Assembly (NCBI RefSeq): GCF_031143425.1
Contig: NC_090447.1
Coordinates: forward strand, 136,481,106-136,545,105
Origin: Pleurodeles waltl
Lineage: Eukaryota; Chordata; Amphibia; Caudata; Salamandridae
Reading direction: 5' to 3'
DNA length: 64,000 nucleotides
Shown here: positions 45,171 through 57,018 of the stretch, one piece after another
Layout: every line of letters starts with the position of its first letter
Numbering within the stretch: the first letter of the stretch is position 1
Notes under the pieces: generated by a model
Seen by the model: only the letters and a program-made list of their open reading frames with translations
What the model was told of the DNA's origin: nothing
The model's database searches: none
Translations under genes and position numbers: made by a program

Positions 45171-46544
45171 GGTAAAATCCCAGAAAGTATTTATTGTTGA
45201 TTCACTGAAAATAAAAAAGTTACACGGACCTTATAGTTAGGTTCTGAATTTACTCGTACAAAACTATAGAAATACAGCAGTTAGAGTTAATTCAAGTAAC
45301 TATAATTCGCTCCCTAAGGTACCTATAACTCACGCCCTTGCCATGCACAGTTTTCTTACCAATAATTTTAGTGTAAATGTTGCAGCGATAATATCAAAGA
45401 TGCCATACAAGATGTCATCACTGATATAATATGTGGAGTAATTAGCTGGGCATGGCGAAGGTGCAAGTTATAGTTACCTTAACCCCTTCGCTGCCAGGCC
45501 TTTTCCCCCTCCTGTGGCGAGCCTTTTTTTGGCTATTTGGGGCAGTTCGCGATTAGGCCCTCATAACTTTTTGTTCACATAAGCTACCAACACCAAATTT
45601 GCGTCCTTTTTTTTCCAACATCCTAGGTATTCTAGAGGTACCCAGACTTTGTGGGTTCCCCTGAAGGGGACCAAGAAATTAGCCAAAATACAGTGAATTT
45701 TTTTTTTTTTTTTTTTTAAATTGGAAAACAGGGCTGCAGAAGGCAGCTTGTGTTTTTTTCCCTGATAATGGCATCAACAAAGTTGCGGTGGCAAGATCAC
45801 CATCTTCCCAGCTTTCAGGAACAGGCAGATTTGAATTGGAAAACCCCATTTTTCAATACAATGTTGACATTTTACTGGGACATACCCCATTTGTACTATT
45901 TTTCGTGCTTTTAGCCTCCTTCAGTTAGTGACCAAAATGGGTGAGAAACCAATGCTGGATCCCAGAAATCTAAACATTTCTGAAAAGTAGAAAAAAATCA
46001 AAATTCAACAAGGGGTCATTTGTGTAGCTCCTACAAGTGTTTCCTACAGAAAATAACAGCTGAAATAAATAAATATTGAAATTGAGGTGAAAAAACAGCC
46101 ATTTTTCTCCACGTTTTACTCTGTAACTTTTTCCTGCGATGTCAGATTTTTGAAAGCAATATACTGTTACGTCAGCTGGACTCTTCTGGTTGCGGGAATA
46201 TATAGGGCTTGTAGGTTCATCAAGAACTCTAGGTACCCAGAGCCAATAAATGAGCTGCACCTTGCAATGGGTTTTTATTCTATACCGGTATATAGCAATT
46301 CATTTGCTGAAATATAAAAAGTGAAAAATAGATATCAAGAAAACCTTTGTATTTCCAAAATGGCCACAAGAAAAGGTGTTGAGAAGCAGTGGTTATTTGC
46401 ACATCTCTGAATTCCGGGGTGCCCATACTAGCATGTGAATTACAGGGCATTTCTCAAATAGAGGTCTTTTTTACACACTGCCTTACATTTGGATGGAAAA
46501 AATGTAGTGAAAGACAAGGGCAATAACACATGTTTTGCTATTCT

Positions 46545-47420
46545 GTGTTCCCCTAAGTCTCCCGATAAAAATAGTACCTCACTTGTGTGGGTAGGCCTAG
46601 CGCCCACGAAAGGAAATGGCTCAAAACACAACGTGGACACATCACATTTTTTCACAGAAAACAGAGGTGTTTTTTACAAAGTGCCTACCTGTGGATTTCG
46701 GCCTCTAGCTCAGCCGGCACCTGGGGAAACCTAGCAAACCAGTGCATTTTTAAAACTAGACACCTAGGGGAATCCAAGATGGGGTGACTTGTGGGGCTCT
46801 GACCAGGTTCTGTTACCCAGAATCCTTTGCAAACCTCAAAATGTTGCCAAAAAAACACTTTTTCCTATCATTTCGGTGACAGAAAGTTCTGGAATCTGAG
46901 AGGAGCCACAAATTTCCTTCCACCCAGCGTTCCCCCAAGTCTCCTGATAGAAATAGTACCTCACTTGTGTGGGTAGGCCTAGCGCCCACGAAAGGAAATG
47001 CCCCAAAACACTATCTGGACACATCAAAATTATCAAATACAAAACTACGTGTTTTTGCAGGGGGGCACCTGCGTTTTTGGTCCTGGGCTCAGCAGCCTTC
47101 TAGGGAAACCTACCAAACCCTGACATTTCTGAAAACTAGACACCCGAGGGAGTCCAGTGAGGTGTGACTTGCATGGATCCCCCAATGTTTTCTTACCCAG
47201 AATACTCAGCAAACCTCAAATTTAGCTAAAAAATAAAATCTTCCCACATTTCTGTGTGGGATCACCGCAATGGGGCACATTTCATACCACCCAATGTTCC
47301 CTTCAGTCTCCCGGTAAAAATTATACCTCATTTGTGTAGGTGGGCCAAGTGCTTGTGAAAGGGAAGAGCCAAAAACATGTCGATATTGAGGGGGAACAAA
47401 GGGGGTCCAAAAGGGCAGTT
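46545..47420. repeat. Internal repeat, period about 375 bp, about 2.5 units
   Basis: A block containing AGTCTCC(C/T)G(A/G)TA(A/G)AAAT, then ACCTCACTTGTGTGGGTAGG and CCTAGCGCCCACGAAAGG, recurs near 46557, 46938 and 47308. The following part (AAACTAGACACC, TTACCCAGAATCCTT, CAAACCTCAAA) recurs in step. Unit identity falls in the third copy. Confidence 0.8.
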
Positions 47421-48079
47421 TGCAAAAAAACATTTTTAGGCTGACAAGTGCAGCAGAATTTTTATCGGTATAGATGAGACAATGCTGGGTGGTAGGAATT
47501 TTGTGGGTTCCTGCAGATTCCGGAAGGTTCCATCACCAAAATGTGGGAAAAATGTGTGATTTCCAGCAAAGTTGGAGGTTTGCAGGGGATTGTGGGTACA
47601 AAAGTGGTGCGGGGTGCATGTGAAACCCACCACCCTGGAATCTCCCAGATGTTTAGTTTTCAGATGTGTTTAGGTCTTGTGTATTTTTCTACATGGCAGC
47701 ATTTCAAAGTCCATAAAGTGCAGCCCTCACCATTCCAAGTGGGACGATTTTGAGAGTAAGCCAAGTTCTCATGGCCCAAATGTAAAACTAAAACCCAAAA
47801 TAATCAAATGTCTTCTTGCTTGCTTTGGGATAAGATGTTTTAGAGTGCGGGGGAGAGCTGAAAGACTGTTACTCCCTTCAGTTGAGGTGGGGGCATAACC
47901 AGGACCATACTGGTTGGTAGCCACCACCCCAATATTATTTTATTTTTTTAAATTCCCTGGCATATAGTAGACTTTCTGCCCCGGGGGGTGGATCAGGGGT
48001 AATTGCCCCATCTGCCCACTGGTGGGCAGAACAACTTTGGCCCCATTTATTTGGAGTAGGGGTATGGCCATACCCTCAC

Positions 48080-48640
48080 CCTCTTATTTAAAAAAAAAAA
48101 CTTCCAGGCCTCTGGTGGGCTCCTGCCCCCCCCCCTTGGGGACAGATGGGCCTTCCAAAAATAGGCCTATCTGCCCCCAATGGGGGGCAGATGTGGCCAA
48201 CAACAATGTGCCCCCATGGGGAGCGACCCTTACCCAAGGGGCTGCCCCCCTAAAGAAAACACACGCACACACACACACCAATCCCTGGTGCCTAAGTGTT
48301 TTCTGCCCCCATGGGGGCAGATTGGCCTAACAAAAATCGTCCGATCTGCCCCCAAGGGGGGCAGAAATGGTCTAAATACAATTTGATCCCCAGGGGAGCG
48401 ACCCTTGCCTAATGGGTCGCTCCCCATCTCTGAAAAAAAAAAACATGATCCCTGGTGCCTAAAGGTTTGTGCCCCCCCCCCCGGGGGCAGATCGGCCTAA
48501 TAATAGGCTGATCTGCCCCAGGGGGGGGGCAGAAAAGGCCTTAAAAAAAAAAGCCCCCCCTGGGAGCGACCCTTGCCCAAGGGGTCGCTCCCTCATGCCA
48601 ATTTCTTTTTGTTAAAGAAATCCCTGGTGTCTAGTGGGCA
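48080..48640. repeat. Tandem hairpin units, period about 165-178 bp
   Basis: Each unit begins near an AATCCCTGGTGCCTA string (about 48281, 48447 and 48620, with a related start near 48103). It then carries a CTGCCCCC..GGGGGCAG hairpin, an AGATCGGCCTAA string, a second such hairpin, and a GGGAGCGACCCTTGCC..GGGTCGCTCCC hairpin. Poly-A and poly-C runs vary between units. The unit series ends where larger unique hairpins begin. Confidence 0.75.
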
Positions 48641-49047
48641 TTTCAAAAGCCGGATTGCTTTACAATCCGGCTTTTGAAATGCTCAGAGAGACTTCAAAGA
48701 GAAGGAAATTCATTTCCTTCCCTTTGAAGCCTCTCTGGCCTCCTCCACGTCATTGGAAGAGAAATGCTTTGCATTTCTGTTCCGATCACGCTGGAAGCTG
48801 AGCTTCCAGTGCGATGGGAGGAGGCCTCTGTGATTGTCAGCGCGCGATTGTGCGCTGACGTCACAGGGGGTGTGGGGGGGTTGGGGTGGAAGGGGAAGGG
48901 CTTCCCCTTCCATCTCTGCCTTGGGGGGGTGGGGGGGATCCCCACAGAGGTAGCGCTAGCGCTCCCTCTGGGCTCTGTGCCCAGGACGTAATGGTTACGT
49001 CCTGGGCACACGCGCACTGTACCTCAGGACGTAACCATTACGTCCTG
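48638..49047. repeat. Series of large perfect hairpins at the right end of the TTAA element
   Basis: Arms at 48638-48657 and 48663-48682 are a perfect 20-bp pair with a 5-nt loop. Further pairs follow: about 48690-48733 (GAGAGACTTCAAAG against CTTTGAAGCCTCTC), about 48735-48825 (GGCCTCCTCC against GGAGGAGGCC, with nested stems), and about 48888-48912 (GGAAGGGGAAGGGCTTCCCC type). A palindrome AGGACGTAATGGTTACGTCCT at about 48983 is repeated in inverse form at 49026-49046, just before the terminus. Confidence 0.8.
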
Positions 49048-49384
49048 GGCACAGAAGGGGTTAAGGTGTGAGTTATAGTTACTTGAAATAACTCTAACTA
49101 TACCTGCTGAATTTGAATGGTTTTGTACAGGTAAATTCAGAGCCCAACTATAACGTCCCTGTAACCTTTGTTTTTTTCAGTGAATTTCCATGGTTTTTTA
49201 ATGTACAGTAATTTTAATTACTATACATTTTTCCAACTCCTGCCGCACACAGCCTTCACCTGTGCATGACAGGGTAGTTGCTGGGTCTGGCCTGCCACCA
49301 GGCCCTGCATTCATGCCCTTATAACCACTCAACCCCACGCCACGCACCGCCTTTGGCCGTGCGCAGCCGAGGTTGGCCTGAGGG

Positions 49385-49530
49385 CCTGTCTCTGTCAGTG
49401 GATCTGTGAGTGGGTGCGTGAATGTCTGAGTGGGTCTGAAAGTGGGTGTATTAGTCTAACAGCGGGTCTGAGTGGGTGCATGAGTGTCTGAGTGGGTGTG
49501 TGAGTGGGCACATGAGTCTCTGAGTGCATA
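49385..49530. repeat. GAGTGGGT-type short tandem repeat
   Basis: GTGAGTGGGT, TCTGAGTGGG and close variants alternate with short spacers, giving a period of roughly 8-14 bases. It lies just past the palindromic element. Confidence 0.75.
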
Positions 49531-51387
49531 TATGTAATAATTTATTATAATGTATTAGTGTATGAATGAGTTTGTGATTAAAAAAAGTTTTTTTGCATAG
49601 TCTCGAATATCCTCGAATATCCTCAAGCATTCAAGAATATCCGTGAATATTTGAGGATATTTGCAAATTTTGAGCATAATGAAGTAAAATAATTTTAATC
49701 CCATAATTTGACCCTAAAACACCCCTATATCACACGCCTTGGGTCAGAGTACATCCACCCTGACCCCTTATACCACTCATCATTTTACTTTTCAGCCCTT
49801 TGGACCCTCACCGATAACATAAAATGGTGACTGCAACTTTCTCAGATTGTGATCAGCAAATTACAGCACTTTTATCTGCACGTGCATTTGTGAAAATTCA
49901 GGAATTTTTGCAATTTATTTGTGAATGATCTGTTTCCGTAGGTATACAAATTTATTTTCCCTTTAATATCTAAAAAACTATTGAACAAGTTTACACCAGA
50001 CAAGCGAAAGCATAATATGCGTACCGAAAGCTAGCTTTCTGCAAAATTATGTGTCATTCCATCCAAGGGTTCTGGCTGTAGTCGTGTCTAAAGGTCCTAT
50101 CAGAATTATCATGGGAAACGCAATTTTTTGACCCCCCTCATTTTCTTGGCCCCTACTTGATGGATCACACCAAAAATGTCCATGTGCAACAAGAATCACC
50201 AGGGCACTTTTTTGGGAAAACTTCATGAAGATTTGTCAAACTGTGCCAAAGATAGAGGCAAGTCAAAAAAACGTTTTTTTGACAGAAACACGGTCCTACT
50301 TATAACTACTTTGTGGCGACCACCACTAGGTAATGATAGTGCAACTGAATAACAGTGATATAAGCCAGAAAGCCAGTTCCACACTGATGGAGTACCAACA
50401 ACACAAGCTCCTTTTAATGAAAAAGTGCAATAATGGAAACATAAAGTCACAGAATTAACATGTTTCCTATGAAAGCTGGCAGTTTCTGTTCTCTTCATTG
50501 ATATATGTAAAGACACAGCGACCCTGTAGCTGGAGACAAAATTTCAATGTTCGACTAGCACTGGAAATGTCAGAAAAAAGACCTCTAACTATGTAAATCA
50601 TCTATATCCCTAGGAGATTCTATGAATTTCTATTCTCAAGAAATGAAAATAAATCGAAGATTTTCACCATGGTCCACATCTGCAACTTTAATTAGTTATT
50701 AATAAACTTAGTAGCTGTGAGGATTAAACGTTACTCTCCATATAAATCTATTATTTTTTTCAGGTTAGTGAGATTAAAGTGAGTGGCAGAGATTAATATG
50801 GGAAATACAATTTTGGACTATTTGGCATCAGACTGTAATGCCAAAGTTTAAATAGCAGTACAAAAATATGGAGGTGTTTTAAAATGAAGGGGTGCGCCAC
50901 TCAACAATTTGAAAACACTTGACTTGAAAAAAGGCACAATGAGACAACGCATCCAGAATATAGTATTACACAATACATACATTGTCCTCTTATCAAAGAA
51001 ATCACGGCAGATTCGTGGGCATACACTGGGGGGCAGAAGGAAATATATCACACCTAAATCCCCATACCACAAAGCCACCAGAGGCCACTGGGGTCATGTC
51101 TGGCTCAGTGTAAATGGCCATTTTAGCCATTTTCCCTCTACGATTTCGAGCATAACATTTACAAAACTCTGAGACCAAGTCCTGCTCTCCAAAACTCACT
51201 TTCAACGTTGTAGCAACAGAACTTCCTTTGTCCCAAGACTGGCATAGCTTCCTTTCCAGCTGATCAAAGGTGTAAGTTTTGCCAATGCACTCATATCCCA
51301 AAAGGAAAATTCATGCTTGGTGACAACTCATGCAAGACATTTTGGCTGATTGGCATACAGTCGTGCTAACTCCTTTGCCAAGATCTG
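49531..51387. other. Unassigned; includes one 99-codon unrecognised frame
   Basis: A small cluster of CTCGAATATCCTC-like direct and inverted copies lies at 49602-49660. The minus frame at 51301-51002 (MGYECIGKTYTFDQLERKLC start) has balanced, protein-like composition with an RNRRGKMAKMA basic stretch. It has no domain I know and no supporting splice or promoter context. It may be a transposon exon or chance. Confidence 0.35.
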
Positions 51388-51438
51388 TTAGTGTCAGATT
51401 TACAAGGCTCGTTTTGTGATGTTCTCGGTGGCGCTGTG

Positions 51439-54296
51439 TGTGAGAAAGTAGCCTCTTTCTAGCAAGGTTACCCCCATTTTTGGCCTGTTTGTCTGGATGC
51501 TTTACTGTGTCACTGGGATCCTGCTAACCAGGACCCCAGTGCTTATGCTCTCTCTGGATCCAAATTTGTCCTTACATACTGGTAACCCAGTATTTGACTC
51601 CAAATTGGCATGCTGGACCCCCCTTATAAGTCCCTAGTAAATGATACCTAGGTACATAGGGCATTGGGGTTCCAGGGGATCCCTATTGGCTGCAGAATTT
51701 CTTTTGCCACCCATAAGGAGCCCACGCAAAGGCTTCTACAGGACTGCCATCGCAGCCTGTGTGAAATAGTGCATGCACTTTTTCACAGCCATTTACACTG
51801 CACTGGGTCACTTAGAAGTCACCTCTATGTCAGGCCTTCAGACAATGAAGGCTGGGTGCCAAGTACCTGTGTGTGAGGACACCCCTGCACTAGCAGAGGT
51901 GCCCCCATGTCATCCAGGCCCTTTTTCCCAGACTTCGTGAGTGTGGGGACACCATTTTAAGTGTGCACTGGACATAGGTCAATACCTATGTACAGCTTCA
52001 CGATGGTAACTCCACATATGGCCATGTAAGGTGTCTAACAACTAGGAATTGTACCCCAATACTGATTCCAGTATTGGTTGCACAATCCCATGCACTCTGA
52101 GGGCCCCACCGTGGACCCCTAGTACTGCCATATCAGCCTTCTGAGGTTTTCCAGGCAGCCCCAGCTGTGCCACCTCACAGTCACGCTTCTGCTATCCTGG
52201 GGCTTGAGCAGCCCAATCCCAGGAGGGCTGAACAATGCATTTCCTTTAGTAGAGGGGTGTTACACACTCTCCCTTTGGAAATAGGTGTTACAGGCATGGG
52301 AGGGGTATCCTCCCAGAGCCTCTGGAAATGCTTTGAAGGGCACCTATGGTGCCCTCCTTGCATAATCCTGTTTCCACCGGTTAAGGGACCCCAGTCCCTG
52401 CTCTGGTGCAAAACTGAACAAAGGAAAAGGGGGGTCCATCACCACCCAAGGGGTGGTGCCCAGAGCTCCTCCAGAGTGTCCCCGGGTTTTGCCATCTTGG
52501 ATTCTAAGGTAGTGGGGCACTCTGGGAGCTTCTGAGTGGCCAGTGCCAGCAGGTGACATCAGAGACCCCACCACCTTATCTGGTTAGGTGACCAATCCCC
52601 CTCTCAGGGTTATTTAGGGTCTCTCTTCTAGGTGTTTCTTCAGATTTCGATTTCAAGACTCCAGCAGGAATCCTCTGCATCTTTTACTTCATCTTCTACA
52701 GGCGGATCAACCGCTGACTGCTCCAGGAACTCTACAAAACTGCAACAAAGAAGCAAAGATGACTGCTGCAACATTGTAACTTCAGCTCCTGCCAGCAACT
52801 ACAACAGTTTCCAGGTCGTGCATCCTCTGAGGACTGCCTGTCTTCAGCCTGCATCAGAAGAACCAAAGGAATCTCCCATGGAGTGATGTAGTCACTTCCC
52901 TGCTTCAGCGGGCATCTCTCTGCAGCGATGAACGGTGGCTTGGGTCCCCTCTCCAGATGACAGGCATGGATCCAGCAACATGGGAGGTGGACTAAAGTAA
53001 CTTTTTCAGTCCCAACGTCCAGCTGTCCAACTTTGGTGGAGGTAAGAGCATGCCTCCCCCCACAAGACAGTGCCCCCGTGCAACATGTGACTTGCAGTTG
53101 CCATGGTTTGTGTGCGACCTTCCAAGAGGTTCTTCATGCACAGCACAGCTTAGGCCCCCAGCCCTCCATCCTGCGACACACAGCTTCCTGAGTGGCTCTC
53201 TAGTGGCGTGGGAATCCTTTGTGTCGTGCTGTGTGGGTCTCCATTTGCACCTTCTTTGTCCCCGTGCTGTGGGACTCTTGTGTGTGCTGTTTGGTCTTTT
53301 GAGGGCTTTCTGAGTTGCTGAAAGCCCCCTCTATCTCTCCCTCCTGGGTAGAGAGCACCAGGTCCCTCCTTGTCCAGGGCAGCGCCATTTTATGCTAAAC
53401 GCAAGCTTTGTGTTTACCAAGGCTTGTTGGTGGAATCCAGCGACCCAAACCATACTGCTTATCCATCCAGCGTGGGGTATCTTCTGCACCAACTAGGAAC
53501 CCACATCTATCTTCTTTGGTGCAATACTGACTTTGTCTTCTCACTGGTGGGACTTCTTTTGCACCTTCATTCGGGTTAGCAGGGGCTCCTGTTCTCCCTT
53601 GACTCTTCAGGGCCTTTTGGACTTGGTCCCCTTCTTCCACGGGTCTTCAGGACCAGGAATCCATCATTGGTGTCTTGCAATCTCTTCTGGTTTTTGCACT
53701 ATCTTCAATCACGATTTCTAGTGTGTTTTAGGAAACTTGCTGTGTTTTACTCGTGCTTTCCTGGGCTCTGGGGTGGGGTATTTTAATTACCTTTGGTATT
53801 TTCTTACACTCCCAGTGTCCCTCTACACACTTCACTTGCCTAGGTGGGAAACCGACTTTCGCATTCCACTATTTAAGTATATGGTTTGTGTTTCCCCCAG
53901 GCCCATTGCAACCTATTGTGATTTTCACTATTTGCACTGTTTTTCAACTGTATACTTACCTGTTTTTGGTTACTAGTGTATATGTTGTGTGATTTGCTTA
54001 CCTCCTAAGGAAGTATAGCCTCCAAAGTAGTTTTGGCCTTGTGTCACTAAAATAAAGTACCTTTAGTTTTGTAACACTGAGTATTGTCTTTCATGTGTGT
54101 GAGTACTCTGTGACTACAGTGGTATTGCAAGAGCTTTGCATTTCTCCTAGTTCACCCTTGGCTGCTCTGCCTACAGCTACCTCTAGACACCCTGGCTTCT
54201 AGACACTGAATACATTTCACTAATAAGGGATAATTGGACCTAGTATAAGGTGTAAGTACCTTTGGTACCCACTACAAACCAGGCCAGCTTCCTACA
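51439..54296. repeat. Solo LTR, 2,858 bp, with 5-bp target duplication
   Basis: It begins TGTGAGAAAGTAG and ends CTTCCTACA, so it has TG...CA termini with a short imperfect inverted repeat. The flanking pentamer CTGTG is present on both sides (51434-51438 and 54297-54301), a perfect 5-bp duplication as made by retroelement integrases. AATAAA at 54051-54056 is a good candidate polyadenylation signal for plus orientation. There is no gag or pol inside; short frames are incidental. The interior shows the CCCAGTGCTTATGCTCTCT and TTATAAGTCCCTAG layout seen in the other LTR copies, so it is a distant relative. Confidence 0.85.
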
Positions 54297-54541
54297 CTGT
54301 GCAGTGCACCACATTTACAAGGCAGCACTAACCCGCTTTTTGTAAATATGAATCCTTCCGACACAGTTTGCTGAGTCAGAGTGGCGTGCAATGAGTGTTG
54401 CTGCGGGCGTTCCACCGCAACACCCATTTCTTTTGATGCTGCCCCAAATATACAATAAGTCTGAAATCTGTGGCAGAGTCAAAAACTAAAGCATGGCACA
54501 ACGAGAAGGAATACTGTCATTTCTCCTTGTTTTTGCTTTTT

Positions 54542-54755
54542 CCATGTGTGATGCATTCTGCAGAACATAAACAAGGAGCAAAAGGCCATGAATGATTGTT
54601 TATGTGGAGGAAGGGACATCTTCATGCACATAATCAATGACAGTTTGGTACTTCTATGTGTGCTGCATTCTGCAGTACACAGAGAAGTGCTAAATTGCCA
54701 TTGTAGATTGTTTATGTGCACAAAAGGACACCTTCCTGCACATAAAAAAATCAAT
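54542..54755. repeat. Tandem duplication, period about 113 bp, two units
   Basis: ATGTGTGATGCATTCTGCAG near 54543 and ATGTGTGCTGCATTCTGCAG near 54656 start two units. Both continue with a GATTGTTTATGTG string, then GGACA(C/T)CTTC and TGCACATAA. It lies in the right part of the split MITE. Confidence 0.7.
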
Positions 54756-54953
54756 CCTCTCAATGTAGACACCCTTGCACTATGGTGCAAGGATGCCTGC
54801 ATTGGCGCTGGCAGCTAAATTCAGCACTAGGGAAAAACAGGGGTGCGCCATATTTGAGTAAATACTGTAAATCCCTGCATTTCTAAAGCGATGCAGCACT
54901 GCAAATGTTGGCGCAGCACTGCGCTGTGCCACTTTTTAGACTATCTGGCCCTA

Positions 54954-56225
54954 AGTCTTTTGTCAGGAAAACCTCTTCTCCCCAAATGTCCAAGGAAGAC
55001 AGAGTTACACACAGTGGGCCTGATTCCCAAATGTGAATGGTAAACACACGTTTGCTTAAGTTTACCCTTTTTCGGTATTCATAACTACGATTTAATAGTC
55101 ACATTACGACTGAGGGGATTCCGCAGTATGGGAAGGGGCAGAGTACCCAGCACATAAAAAGAGAGCATGGCCTATCTTTTTATCTGCAGAGTTCTCTGCT
55201 ATATAAGCGGAGTTTTGGCTCATTCGAAAGTAGTACATAGGGTTACTGTGCCTCTTGCAAAGAATAACCGTGCAGATCACAGTAGGGAGTGTGAGTGAAC
55301 TATGAGCAGCGCTACAAAAAAGTGAAATGTATGTCAGAGAGGGGCTATGGTGATATGAAGGGCACTGGAGGTCAATGAGAGGGCGCCAAAAAGATTGTCG
55401 CAGGGCCGGCCCTGAGCATTGTGAATTTGTATGAGAACTGTCACCTTGAATTTTCTACATTGTCAAACTGGAAATGTGTTCAATTTTATTCTACAGTGTA
55501 AGAGTCCCCGTCTGGGCTTTTGTTGTAATGCTAAGAAAATGTTTTATTCACTATAAAAATTGTTCAAAGCAAAACAGCGACTGTCCTATTTCACTCTAAT
55601 TTTTTTACAGATATTATACACCTAGACACAATTATCTCAGTTATTTATAAAGGTCAGGGTTTTCATATTGCTTTGTTGTGCTAAGCAAGATAGTGAAGTG
55701 ATAATCCATTGATTAACAAGTCCATTGATTAGTGCAGAGGTAATCCTTACTTTAAGTTATTCTTTTGGGCTCCATTGCTTTTCTTGCTAAGTTGGTTATT
55801 GTGCGGCTGATTTATGCATGAGCTGTGTCTTTGTGCTTTTAGGTTTATGTTTGAAGCCTGCTGCTGTGTGAAAGGGAAGGGTTGATTTTGACGTTTGTTC
55901 ATGCTTTTTTCATTTTGTTTAATAAATTGAATTGCAAAGGTTTCTGAGTACTGACTCATTGACCTTGTGAGATAAAATTTGTGTTTCTCCCATGAACGAT
56001 TCCCGTTTAAAGTCCGAGCAATATTTAACATTAGCAACTATGTAGTGCCTATCGCGTTTGATATTTTTATTATGTTAAGAATCTTAAATCCCACTGGAAA
56101 AACAGTTCGAATTAAAATTTATTTTATAGACTTTGGAAAGGAAAGGCATTTTTGCCTTTAATGGTGATGACAAATCCCGGTCCCATTCAAAATCTAATTG
56201 TTCAAGAGATGTAAACTGTTCCCTC
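54954..56225. other. Unassigned
   Basis: A GGGCCTGATTCCCAAATG string at 55017 resembles the terminus of the 21.07-kb MITE, so a truncated relative may start there. The remainder is AT-rich with no recognised gene. Confidence 0.35.
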
Positions 56226-56789
56226 ATAGGGCTTCATTTACAAGAAACTGGTGCATCGTGATTGGTGCGCCAGTTTTCTTGCGCTGCCCTGCGCCCCTCT
56301 AACGACGCCGTGGCAGCGCAGTAGTTACAGTACAGTGCTCCATGGCGTACCGGTCCACACCTACGTCTGAAATTCTGACGCAGTTGTGGCGCTAAACCGT
56401 AGCATTGATGGGCTAGAGTCAAAGTTTTGACACTAATCCAGCAATGCTGGGGGGCGGGGGCCCTATAGAAAACAGCACAGAGTCACTTCTTTACTGCCTG
56501 TCCTGAGCAGGCATTAAAAAAAATAAGCTGTGATGGCACAGAATGGCACAGTGAAATCTTGGGGATTTCACTGTGCCATTTCTGCGGCCCTTTTTGCGGG
56601 GAAACCCCTACCTTGCATGCATTATACCTGGCGCAGGTATAATGTGGGGCAAGCCTTTACAAACTGGCCCAATGGTCTCATTGCGCCAATTTGTAAATGT
56701 GGTGTGGTGTGGGGAACTGTTTGTGCCGCCGTACCAAAAAGAAATGACGCTACAGCGGTCCAAGGGGCTTGAAAATGAGCCCCATAGGA
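56226..56789. mobile_element. MITE with inverted termini, about 560 bp
   Basis: It starts CATAGGGCTTCATTTACAAG, and the reverse strand at its right end reads CTATGGGGCTCATTTTCAAG, matching at most positions. A perfect internal hairpin around 56545-56583 (AATGGCACAGTGAAATC against GATTTCACTGTGCCATT) is notable. It is GC-rich with many GCGC strings and no coding potential. A target duplication was not evident. Confidence 0.65.
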
Positions 56790-57018
56790 GTTTATTGCTA
56801 GATAAACAAGATAAAATGTTCTGATTAGAGCGAAACTCAATGACCAGGCCAATTATCCACTTTATGGCTTGAAGGAAGCGAATACCGAATTCTTTGCCTA
56901 CTAATACATTGTGGACCTTTCCCTTTTTACTATTTCTCACAAAGTTTTTCCTTACAAACAGGCAGTATTCACATAGTGAAAATAGATGTAGACCTTTCTT
57001 CTGAGTTACTGCTAAAAC

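Larger units (their letters stand above)
45483..49060. mobile_element. TTAA-flanked non-autonomous element (piggyBac/Kolobok-like), 3.58 kb
   Basis: TTAA stands at both edges (45479-45482 and 49061-49064). Termini are inverted: CCCCTTCGCTGCC on the left against CCCCTTCTGTGCC on the reverse strand of the right end. A TTAA target duplication is characteristic of piggyBac and Kolobok superfamilies. No transposase frame is present. The left half holds about 375-bp units; the right half is a GC-rich chain of short tandem units and perfect hairpins (48080-49050). Frames in it are short and arise from the repeats. Confidence 0.75.
45180..49250. mobile_element. Palindromic element split by the TTAA insertion
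   Basis: The left arm (about 45180-45478) and right arm (49065 to about 49250) are inverted copies. The reverse complement of 45196-45275 gives a TTTTGTAC-AGTAAATTCAGA-CAACTATAA-GTCC-TGTAAC series that reads the same way at 49122-49170. The sequence next to each junction (GCAAGTTATAGTTACC and GTGAGTTATAGTTACTTG) also belongs to this host element. The arms met at a central TTAA before the insert at 45483-49060 arrived. No coding capacity is seen in the arms. Confidence 0.65.
51388..54953. mobile_element. MITE interrupted by a solo LTR
   Basis: The left piece (51388-51438) and right piece (54297-54953) make one element once the LTR and one copy of its target duplication are removed. The outer ends are imperfectly inverted (GTGTCAGATTTACAAGG at left against GGGCCAGATAGTCTAAAAAG on the reverse strand at right). 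The inner sequence has GCGC-rich strings like the MITE at 56.2 kb. There is no coding potential. Confidence 0.5.

Noticed and set aside
48022..49071. Overlapping short frames with Cys/Pro-rich content
   Set aside because: They come from CCCCC/GGGGG hairpin units in the TTAA element.
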